Shown here: positions 1-4,865 of the stretch, in pieces
How the letters are laid out: every line of letters begins with the position of its first letter
Numbering within the stretch: position 1 is the first letter of the stretch
Origin: Pseudomonadota bacterium
Lineage (GTDB): Bacteria > Desulfobacterota > Desulfarculia > Desulfarculales > JAHJDS01
Reading direction: 5' to 3'
Assembly (NCBI GenBank): GCA_018812395.1
Contig: JAHJDS010000567.1
Span: forward strand, 1 to 5,264
DNA: 5,264 nucleotides
Position numbers and translations under genes: made by a program
Notes under the pieces: generated by a model
Seen by the model: the letters and a program-made list of their open reading frames with translations, nothing else
What the model was told of the DNA's origin: nothing
Databases searched by the model: none

Positions 1-627
1 CTGCGGCGACTGGGGCAGGGCGTAGAATTTCCCCGGGTTGACCCGCGACGGCACCAGGTAGTCCCGGGCCCCCTCGGGCGTGGACCGGGTGAGCACCGGC
101 GTCTCGACCTCGATGAACCCCTCGTCATCCAGAAAGCGGCGGATATGCGCGGCGCATTGGTGGCGAAGGCGGAAGTTGTCGGCCACCCACGGCTGCCGGA
201 GGTCCAAATAGCGGTGGGTCAGCCGGATGGCCTCCGAGACGTCCGAGCGCTCCTCCTCCAGTTCGAGTTGGAAGGGCGGGTTCTCGGCGGCGCCCAGGAT
301 CTCGAACTCGGCAACAAAGACCTCGATCTCGCCGGTGGAGAGCTTGGGGTTGACCATGTCCAGCGGCCGCGGTTCGACCCGGCCTCGGACGGCCAGGCAG
401 TACTCGGACCGGATGAGGTGGCCGACCTCATGGGCGTGCTCGTCGATCTGGGGGTTGAACACCACCTGGGTAATACCTTCGCGGTCGCGCAGGTCGACGA
501 AGATCAGGCCGCCGTGGTCGCGCCGGCGGTGGGCCCAGCCCATGAGGATCACCTCGGCGCCGACGTCGCCGGCCCCCAGGGCGTTGCAGTGGTGGGTGCG
601 CTTCAGGTCGTCGATGAATCGGGACAC
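1..627 (-). CDS. aspS: Aspartyl-tRNA synthetase, N-terminal 209 residues (runs off left edge)
   Basis: Class II aminoacyl-tRNA synthetase that activates aspartate with ATP and loads it onto tRNA in the cytoplasm. The visible part holds the N-terminal OB-fold anticodon-binding domain (about residues 1-110, with GWAHRRRDHGG at 30-40 and FVDLRDREG at 43-51), the linker with RLTHRYLDLR (135-144), and the start of the catalytic domain: motif 1 region FIEVETPVLTRSTPEGARDY (171-190) and YALPQSPQ (202-209), where the window ends. The family is usually about 590 residues, so roughly two thirds is missing. The start is GTG at 627-625: no in-frame ATG lies near, the protein begins where the family begins, and GGGAG (637-641) sits 9 bases upstream. 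It follows hisS by 39 bases with no terminator, a common gene pair, so the two are probably co-transcribed. His38 matches the residue typical of non-discriminating AspRS (see findings). Identity is very secure. Confidence 0.96.
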   Translation of the reverse strand, partial: MSRFIDDLKRTHHCNALGAGDVGAEVILMGWAHRRRDHGGLIFVDLRDREGITQVVFNPQIDEHAHEVGHLIRSEYCLAVRGRVEPRPLDMVNPKLSTGEIEVFVAEFEILGAAENPPFQLELEEERSDVSEAIRLTHRYLDLRQPWVADNFRLRHQCAAHIRRFLDDEGFIEVETPVLTRSTPEGARDYLVPSRVNPGKFYALPQSPQ

Positions 628-666
628 GATTAATATCTCCCGGCCGGTTGGCTTGATCTGGTTGAA

Positions 667-2076
667 TCAATCTTGATGATCGATTTTCATTCTTTTTCCC
701 ATGGGATTGTCCAGCCTTTTCGCCTTTTGTTCAAAGGCGGACGGATCATTGACGGCGTCGTCGAATAATGACCTCATTAAAACCATTTCGGCGCAATAGG
801 CGTTAGACCACAGAACCGGGTCTAAATTTTTCATCGACCCTAAGGAGGGCGCCAGCACCTCTTCTTGGTGGCCGGTGTCCATGTCCTTGAAGGTGATGAC
901 ACCTCGGTCCAATTCATCCTCCATGCGGAAGACGACTCTGGCCGCGCCCAGCTTGTTGGCCCGCTTCAACTGGGAATTGAGACCAGTGTCAGCGGACGAC
1001 ATTTCTACCCACAGCCCCCCTTCTCTCAATACCACCACCTCGGCAAAGGCACGCCGCCTGGCTTGGGGGCCGACGGCCACAAAGAACAGGTCCGGCCCGG
1101 ATTGACCAAAACGCTTGGCATCAATCAGGAGGGACAGCCGGTCGACGCCCACGGCGAACCCGGTCGCCGGGGTGTCCGGGCCGCCCAGTTCCTTGATCAG
1201 ATTGTCGTACCGCCCGCCTCCGGCCACCGCGTTCTGGGCCCCCAAGTCACCAGCCAGGGCCTCGAAGGTCGTCCGGGTGTAGTAGTCCAGGCCCCGCACC
1301 AATCTAGGATCGACCGTGTACTTCACCCCGGCCGCCTCTAAAAACTCCTGGACCTCCTCGAAGTGGGCCCGGCAGTCGTCGCACCAGTGGGCCGAGATCG
1401 TCGGGGCCTGCTCGGCGATTTGCTTACAACCCTCGGCCTTGCAGTCCAGGACGCGCAGGGGATTTTCCCGCATCCGCCGGCGGCAGTCATCGCACAGCCT
1501 AGCTCCGTGCTGTTCGAGATAGACGATCAGGGCCGCCTTATATTGCGGCCGGCACTGGTCGTCACCCAGGGAGTTGAGATGGATCTCGACGTTTGCTACC
1601 CCCAGCCGGTCCAGGAGCTGGGCCAGCATCACGATCTGCTCGGCGTCGATCATCGGCTCGGCAAACCCGAGGGCCTCGACGTTGAACTGGGTGAATTGCC
1701 GGAAACGCCCCTTTTGGGGGCGCTCATGGCGGAACATGGGGCCGAGGGTAAAGAACTTGAACTGACCCTGGCTGTATAGTCCTTGTTCGATAAAGGCCCG
1801 GCAGACCCCGGCCGTGGCCTCGGGCCGGAGGGTCAGGGAATCGCCCGCGCGGTCGGTGAAGGTGTACATCTCCTTCTGGACCACGTCCGTGGTGGCGCCC
1901 ATGGCCCGGGCGAAGAGTTCCGTACGCTCCAGGACCGGGGTCCGGATTTCCCTATAGCCGTAGGTGCCGAAGGTCAGCCGGGCGGCCTCCTCCATGAAGC
2001 GCCAGAGGTCGCTCTCGGGCGGCAGGAGGTCCTTCATGCCGCGCACGGCGGCGATTTTGGTCGGTTTTGCGGCCAT
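667..2076 (-). CDS. hisS: Histidyl-tRNA synthetase with extended C-terminus (469 aa)
   Basis: Class II synthetase that charges tRNA-His with histidine, normally as a cytoplasmic homodimer. Visible order: GMKDLLPPES (13-22) and motif 1 region YREIRTPVLE (41-50); TLRPEATAG (82-90); motif 2 FRHERPQKGRFRQFTQFNVE (115-134); an insertion domain with six cysteines (195, 198, 212, 217, 232, 235); the HisA motif LVRGLDYYTR (259-268); motif 3 AVAGGGRYDNL (283-293) and GFAVGVDRL (306-314); then the anticodon-binding domain from about 328, with LNSQLKRANKLGA (366-378) and VITFKDMDTG (393-402). HisRS normally ends about 20 residues after this point, near 415-425. Here the frame runs to 469, and the added tail is in AT-richer DNA. 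The ATG at 2076 has no clear Shine-Dalgarno sequence, but it places the N-terminus as in the family. It lies between hisF (105 bases upstream) and aspS (39 bases downstream). The cysteine-rich insertion is seen in many bacterial HisRS; metal binding there is only a possibility. Confidence 0.97.
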   Translation of the reverse strand: MAAKPTKIAAVRGMKDLLPPESDLWRFMEEAARLTFGTYGYREIRTPVLERTELFARAMGATTDVVQKEMYTFTDRAGDSLTLRPEATAGVCRAFIEQGLYSQGQFKFFTLGPMFRHERPQKGRFRQFTQFNVEALGFAEPMIDAEQIVMLAQLLDRLGVANVEIHLNSLGDDQCRPQYKAALIVYLEQHGARLCDDCRRRMRENPLRVLDCKAEGCKQIAEQAPTISAHWCDDCRAHFEEVQEFLEAAGVKYTVDPRLVRGLDYYTRTTFEALAGDLGAQNAVAGGGRYDNLIKELGGPDTPATGFAVGVDRLSLLIDAKRFGQSGPDLFFVAVGPQARRRAFAEVVVLREGGLWVEMSSADTGLNSQLKRANKLGAARVVFRMEDELDRGVITFKDMDTGHQEEVLAPSLGSMKNLDPVLWSNAYCAEMVLMRSLFDDAVNDPSAFEQKAKRLDNPMGKRMKIDHQD

Positions 2077-2133
2077 GACAGTAATAAACCAAATCAGAAT
2101 GGAATAGTAAAGCTACATCCACCCGGCGAGGGG

Positions 2134-2139
2134 TGTCAA
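2134..2139 (-). promoter_or_regulatory. Candidate sigma70 promoter for hisS-aspS (-35 box)
   Basis: Read on the minus strand, a perfect TTGACA lies at 2139-2134 in the gap between hisF and hisS. The best-spaced -10 is weak: TAGCTT at 2115-2110 (18-base spacer, 3 of 6 matches). A better hexamer, TACTAT (2109-2104), is 24 bases away, which is too far. If used, transcription would start near 2103, leaving a leader of about 27 bases before the hisS ATG. hisS could instead be read through from hisF, since no intrinsic terminator is seen between them. Confidence 0.4.
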
Positions 2140-2141
2140 GT

Positions 2142-2181
2142 GGCCGGCCGGGCGGCGTGCCGGTAAGCGGTCGGGCCGGCC
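2142..2181. repeat. Inverted repeat with two GGCCGGCC palindromes after hisF
   Basis: GGCCGGCC occurs at 2142-2149 and again at 2174-2181, directly next to the hisF stop codon. The octamer is its own reverse complement, so the two copies can form an 8-bp stem with a 24-base GC-rich loop in the transcript. No T tract follows on either strand, so this is not a standard intrinsic terminator. It could slow read-through, stabilise the hisF mRNA 3' end, or bind a protein next to the TTGACA box 3 bases away; none of these is shown. Confidence 0.4.
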
Positions 2182-2949
2182 TCAGGCCACGGTCAGGCCC
2201 TTTTGGCGCAGATACTCTTTCACCTGGGAGATGGTGAACGTCCGGAAGTGGAAGACCGAGGCCGCCAGCAGGACCTGGGCCCCAGCCTGGACCACGGCCT
2301 GGTAAAAATGCTCGAGGGTGCCCGCCCCGCCCGAGGCCACCACCGGCACGTCCACCGCGTCCGAGATGGCTAAGGTGAACTCCAAATCATAGCCGGCCAG
2401 GGTGCCGTCCCCGTCCATACTGGTCGGCAGGATCACGCCCGCGCCCAGGTCCTGGCAGCGCCGGGCCCAGGCAATGGCGTCCTGCCCGACGGGCTTGGTC
2501 CCTCCGGAGACCACCAATTCGAAGCCCGAGGGCATGTCAGGGTTTCGCCGGGCGTCCACGGCCACGGTGATCCTCTCCGAGCCGAACTCCCCGGCGCACT
2601 CGGCCACCAGGTCGGGGTTCTTGACCGCGGCGCTGTTCATGGAAATCTTGTCCGCGCCGGCCTCGATCACCAGCCGGGCGTCCTCGACGCTCGAGATGCC
2701 GCCGCCCACGGTCAGCGGGATCGAGATCACGTGGGAGACGTTCCGGACCCACTCGAGGCGCGTCGCCCGATTCTCCAGGGTGGCCGCGATGTCGAGCATG
2801 GCCAGCTCGTCGGCCCCTTCCTTCTGGTAAAACTGGGCGTGCTCCACCGGATCGCCGGCGTCGCGCAACTCGACGAAGTGGACGCCCTTGACCACCCGGC
2901 CCTCTTTCATGTCCAGGCAAGGCATGATCTTGATCGGCTGCACGGTCAT
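2182..2949 (-). CDS. hisF: Imidazole glycerol phosphate synthase, cyclase subunit HisF (255 aa)
   Basis: HisF forms a heterodimer with the glutaminase HisH. It uses ammonia to turn PRFAR into imidazole glycerol phosphate (histidine pathway) and AICAR (purine pathway). The protein is a full-length (beta/alpha)8 barrel. The two catalytic aspartates are present: Asp13 in PCLD (10-13) and Asp132 in VAVDARR (129-135), equivalent to Asp11 and Asp130 of Thermotoga maritima HisF. Phosphate-binding loops are TVGGGISSVEDAR (80-92) and ASGGAGTLEHFY (205-216), and SAAVKNPDL (106-114) and AASVFHF (229-235) are typical. The barrel loop ILPTSMDGDGT (173-183) differs slightly from the common ILLTSMDRDGT. The gene follows the cupin gene by 23 bases and precedes hisS; no hisH, hisA or other his gene is in the window. 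The ATG at 2949 directly abuts the purine-rich ribosome site, so GTG at 2943 may be the true start (253 aa). Confidence 0.96.
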   Translation of the reverse strand: MTVQPIKIMPCLDMKEGRVVKGVHFVELRDAGDPVEHAQFYQKEGADELAMLDIAATLENRATRLEWVRNVSHVISIPLTVGGGISSVEDARLVIEAGADKISMNSAAVKNPDLVAECAGEFGSERITVAVDARRNPDMPSGFELVVSGGTKPVGQDAIAWARRCQDLGAGVILPTSMDGDGTLAGYDLEFTLAISDAVDVPVVASGGAGTLEHFYQAVVQAGAQVLLAASVFHFRTFTISQVKEYLRQKGLTVA

Positions 2950-2955
2950 CCCCCT
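2950..2955 (-). promoter_or_regulatory. hisF ribosome binding site, favouring a GTG start at 2943
   Basis: The minus strand reads AGGGGG at 2955-2950. The ATG at 2949-2947 begins immediately after it, too close for normal initiation. The GTG at 2943-2941 has a 6-base gap, which is close to ideal. Starting at GTG also places the catalytic aspartates at residues 11 and 130, exactly the Thermotoga maritima numbering. I list the gene from the ATG as the longer form, but the GTG start looks more likely. Confidence 0.6.
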
Positions 2956-2972
2956 TTTGAGCTTCCGAGTGT

Positions 2973-3365
2973 CTATATATCAGTAGTCTCCCCGGCGGAG
3001 ACGGTCAATTCGGAATGTTGGACCGGCGGTCTGACCACGGTCAGCAGCATCTTGAATCGTTGCTCGGCGGTCACGGCGTGGGGCACGCCCTGGGGCATGG
3101 CCACCACCTGGCCGGCCTCGACCTTCATCACCCGGCCGCCGATATCGACCGTGGCCTGGCCGTCCAGGACCTGGACCAGGGCGTCGGCCTGAACGGTGTG
3201 GGCGCTGATGCCCTCGCCCTGGTCAAAGGCGAACAGGGTCAGGCTGAGGCCGGGGTTCTGGGCAAAGGTCCGGCTGACCACCCGGCCCTCCTCGTAGTCC
3301 ACCAGGTCGGCCAGGGTCTGGGGCTCGGCAAAGGTGATGTTCTTGAGAAGGGTCGGCTTGTCCAT
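2973..3365 (-). CDS. Small single-domain cupin protein (130 aa)
   Basis: A compact cupin of unknown substrate. One beta-barrel domain spans about residues 35-115. The first cupin motif region is ISAHTVQADALVQVLDGQA (53-71), with His56 but no second histidine of the classical HxH pair. The second motif region is AGQVVAMPQGVPHAVTA (84-100), with His96 in the PxGxPH pattern, followed by RFKMLLTVVRP (103-113), a strand typical of this short-cupin group. A metal site would have to use fewer ligands than the classical set. No signal peptide or membrane segment is seen, so it is probably cytoplasmic. The start is secure: CCTCCC on the plus strand (3371-3376) gives GGGAGG on the coding strand, 5 bases before the ATG. 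It ends 23 bases before hisF, so the two are probably one transcript, but nothing in the protein ties it to histidine synthesis. Confidence 0.85.
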   Translation of the reverse strand: MDKPTLLKNITFAEPQTLADLVDYEEGRVVSRTFAQNPGLSLTLFAFDQGEGISAHTVQADALVQVLDGQATVDIGGRVMKVEAGQVVAMPQGVPHAVTAEQRFKMLLTVVRPPVQHSELTVSAGETTDI

Positions 3366-3461
3366 TACGGCCTCCCAGGCTCAGTTATGGCCGGATTCAT
3401 GGGGCGGGTGGCCCCGCAAAAACCAGGACCGGCGCACGCCTGCTGGTCGTGGCCGCACTCA

Positions 3462-3467
3462 ATACTA
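3462..3467 (-). promoter_or_regulatory. Weak candidate -10 box for cupin-hisF
   Basis: Because a terminator ends the fmdB unit, cupin-hisF should have its own promoter in 3366-3556. The only -10-like hexamer I see on the minus strand is TAGTAT (3467-3462, 4 of 6 matches). A 17-base spacer leads to TGGCGG, a poor -35 box. The stretch is very GC-rich and no better candidate was found. Confidence 0.25.
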
Positions 3468-3474
3468 GCACGGT

Positions 3475-3491
3475 CTGGCCGCCCCCGCCAG
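3475..3491. repeat. Short inverted repeat upstream of the cupin gene
   Basis: CTGGC (3475-3479) and GCCAG (3487-3491) form a 5-bp inverted repeat with a 7-base spacer, overlapping the spacer of the weak candidate promoter. It could be an operator-like site, but a repeat this short in GC-rich DNA can arise by chance. Confidence 0.2.
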
Positions 3492-3556
3492 GAGCCGTCC
3501 GGGGGAGGCGGATAATGGCCGGCGGGGAACCATCGTCTCTGAGGGCCGTCAACGGC

Positions 3557-3589
3557 CAAAAAGAACCCCGTCCCTGGTGGGGACGGGGT
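3557..3589 (-). terminator. Intrinsic terminator of the fmdB gene
   Basis: ACCCCGTCCC (3565-3574) and GGGACGGGGT (3580-3589) are perfect reverse complements: a 10-bp stem with a 5-base loop. Read on the minus strand the stem is followed by TTCTTTTT (3564-3557), the U tract of a rho-independent terminator. It lies 26 bases after the fmdB stop codon. On the plus strand no T run follows the stem, so it acts toward lower coordinates only. A second small hairpin, GGCCG/CGGCC with a 4-base loop (3544-3557), follows just downstream. Confidence 0.9.
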
Positions 3590-3615
3590 CCTTGAAAACG
3601 TTATATCTAGCGCGC

Positions 3616-3885
3616 CTAGTCGTCGCTCTTGGTCGAATCCGCTTTTTTGGTCTCTTTCTTCTTCTCGGTCTTCTCGGCCTTGGGGGTCTCGGTGGTCGAG
3701 CTGTTCTTGCCCGCGTAGTCGGTCGTGTACCAGCCCGAGCCCTTGAGATGAAAGCTGTTCAAGGACATCAGCTTTTCCACCTTGCCGCCGCAGTGCGGGC
3801 ACTTCTTGAGCGGCGTATCCGAGAATTTTTGCAGTTTCTCGGTCACGTGGGAGCATTTCCGGCATCCATATTCGTAAATCGGCAT
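3616..3885 (-). CDS. FmdB-family zinc-ribbon protein (89 aa)
   Basis: A small protein of the FmdB/CxxC_CxxC_SSSS family, named after a putative regulator of formamidase genes; its biochemical role is not established. The N-terminal zinc ribbon (residues 1-45) opens with MPIYEYGCRKC, the family hallmark, and has two CxxC pairs: Cys8/Cys11 and Cys29/Cys32. The conserved segment FHLKGSGWYTTDYAGK (45-60) follows. The last 28 residues are a low-complexity, Lys/Glu/Ser/Thr-rich tail ending in SDD, probably disordered; such tails vary within the family. The ATG at 3885 follows GGAGG on the coding strand with about 7 bases between, so the start is secure. It appears to be a single-gene unit, with a strong promoter about 90 bases upstream and a terminator 26 bases downstream. 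Cytoplasmic; no membrane segment. Confidence 0.93.
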   Translation of the reverse strand: MPIYEYGCRKCSHVTEKLQKFSDTPLKKCPHCGGKVEKLMSLNSFHLKGSGWYTTDYAGKNSSTTETPKAEKTEKKKETKKADSTKSDD

Positions 3886-3927
3886 GTCTCCCTCCAGAGT
3901 GTGCCGCAGGTCGTAGTCTCCGGTCAG

Positions 3928-3949
3928 TCCGGGTCAGACACGCCCCGGA
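3928..3949. repeat. Inverted repeat in the fmdB leader
   Basis: TCCGGG (3928-3933) and CCCGGA (3944-3949) form a 6-bp stem with a 10-base loop. It can be lengthened by two pairs with one bulged base. It lies in the predicted untranslated leader of fmdB. It is not followed by a T tract, so it is not an attenuator of the usual kind. A further repeat, GCCTG-C-CAGGC (3953-3963), lies at the predicted transcription start and could be an operator or chance. Confidence 0.3.
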
Positions 3950-3970
3950 ACTGCCTGCCAGGCTGCCTAG

Positions 3971-3998
3971 AATATAATCCTCACTGGTGATTTGTCAA
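3971..3998 (-). promoter_or_regulatory. Near-consensus sigma70 promoter for fmdB
   Basis: On the minus strand a perfect TTGACA (-35, 3998-3993) is followed after 16 bases by TATATT (-10, 3976-3971, 5 of 6 matches). Transcription would begin near 3964, giving a leader of about 80 bases before the fmdB ATG. It is the best promoter in the window and lies outside any gene. Confidence 0.82.
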
Positions 3999-4089
3999 GC
4001 CCCCGAGCATGGCCCAACTGGCCGCCCATGGTCGGGTTCAGTTTTTCGTGATTTTTCTGGCCAATAAATCAAGTTAAATAAACATGTTG
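3999..4089. other. Gap after the DUF5131 gene, partly AT-rich, no clear terminator
   Basis: Between the DUF5131 stop and the fmdB -35 box. The part nearest the stop (about 4040-4089) is AT-rich, with runs of four or five A or T on both strands, but I find no stem followed by a T tract on the minus strand. Read-through from the radical-SAM/DUF5131 pair into fmdB is therefore possible, although fmdB has its own promoter. Confidence 0.5.
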
Positions 4090-4842
4090 CTAAAGCGCCA
4101 GCCTCTGCTGGCCGCGCAGGGCGCCGGCGGCCTCGGGCATCTGCTCCCAGGTTTGGCCGAGCAGCATCCGGCCGGCCTTTTTGCGGTTGCGGCCGCCCCA
4201 CTGCTTGAAGAAAAAGGGCACGCCCGCGGCCAGGCACTGGTCCTTGAGGTCGATGACCCAGGTCTGCGGCATGGGCCTGGCCTGGGGGCCGGACTCACCG
4301 CCCAGGATGACCCAGTCGATCCCGGTCAGGTCCAGGTCGGGCAAGGGGCCGAGCAGGGGTTCGAGGGACAGGAATTTGGTGCGGGCCCCGGTCCGGCGGA
4401 GGTGGTCAATACGGAAAATGTAATCGGACCGCTCGACGGTGACGCCCATCCAGACGTTTTTTGGCCAGCCTACCTCGGGCCGGAACCGGCTGAGCCGGGC
4501 CGAGCGTTTGGTCAGGATTTGAAACTGGTGGTGTCCGGCCCGGCGCATGGTCGCAAAAATCTGGTTGATGAAGGCGGTGGGCACGTTTTGGTGAAACACG
4601 TCGCTCATGGAGTTGACGAACACCAGCCGGGGCTTGCGCCACGTGAGGGGCAGTTTTAGTGCGTCGGGGTGGAGTGTGACCTGGAAGCCGTTTTTATAGC
4701 GGGGCTGCCCCATGGCCTGGAGGCGTCGGGCCATGCGCCGGGCATAGCAATGATCGCACCCGGCGCTGACGGGCGAGCAACCGGTGACCGGGTTCCACGT
4801 GGACCAGGTCCATTCTATATTGGACTCAATGGCCAACGTCAT
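4090..4842 (-). CDS. DUF5131 / phage Gp37-Gp68 family three-Cys protein (250 aa)
   Basis: A complete member of the family called phage Gp37/Gp68 or DUF5131, found in phages and scattered in bacteria, with no established activity. The N-terminal signature is IEWTWSTWNPVTGC (9-22) with a CX6CX2C cluster: Cys22, Cys29, Cys32 (the three-Cys motif). Further family blocks follow in order: VFVNSMSDVFH (74-84), FQILTKR (107-113), NVWMGVTVE (129-137), FLSLEPLLGP (157-166), DWVILGGESGPQARPM (176-191) and PFFFKQWGG (209-217). Three closely placed cysteines at the front of a possible barrel fold suggest an iron-sulfur site, but the spacing is not the classical radical-SAM CX3CX2C, so this is inference. 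Length is normal. The ATG at 4842 fits the family start; a weak GGGGA lies about 4 bases upstream. It follows the radical-SAM gene by 23 bases, so the two are probably co-transcribed. GC-rich like the rest of the window, unlike its upstream partner. No clear terminator follows. Confidence 0.9.
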   Translation of the reverse strand: MTLAIESNIEWTWSTWNPVTGCSPVSAGCDHCYARRMARRLQAMGQPRYKNGFQVTLHPDALKLPLTWRKPRLVFVNSMSDVFHQNVPTAFINQIFATMRRAGHHQFQILTKRSARLSRFRPEVGWPKNVWMGVTVERSDYIFRIDHLRRTGARTKFLSLEPLLGPLPDLDLTGIDWVILGGESGPQARPMPQTWVIDLKDQCLAAGVPFFFKQWGGRNRKKAGRMLLGQTWEQMPEAAGALRGQQRLAL

Positions 4843-4865
4843 GCGTCCCCGCTGTGGTTGTTTTT

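Noticed and set aside
667..834. The HisRS tail as a separate small gene starting at Met415 (ATG at 834-832)
   Set aside because: No Shine-Dalgarno sequence precedes this ATG on the coding strand (the AGGAGG nearby is on the other strand), and the frame is continuous with HisRS, so an extension is simpler.
3401..3424. GCGGG/CCCGC hairpin near an A/T run, upstream of the cupin gene, as a terminator
   Set aside because: On the minus strand the T run precedes the stem, and on the plus strand the stem is followed by A residues, so neither direction gives a terminator.
3475..3491. TGGC-type sigma54 (-24/-12) promoter upstream of the cupin gene
   Set aside because: The TGGC element is present but no TTGC element occurs at the required distance.
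145..3515. Several long plus-strand open frames opposite aspS, hisS, hisF and the cupin gene
   Set aside because: They lie antisense to well-identified genes, have low-complexity composition typical of GC-rich shadow frames, and match no family I recognise.
3365..3865. A 166-codon open frame on the minus strand overlapping fmdB and the gap to the cupin gene
   Set aside because: It runs out of frame across the clear FmdB gene and through its terminator, is rich in Arg/Gly/Pro as expected of chance frames in GC-rich DNA, and has no recognisable domain.
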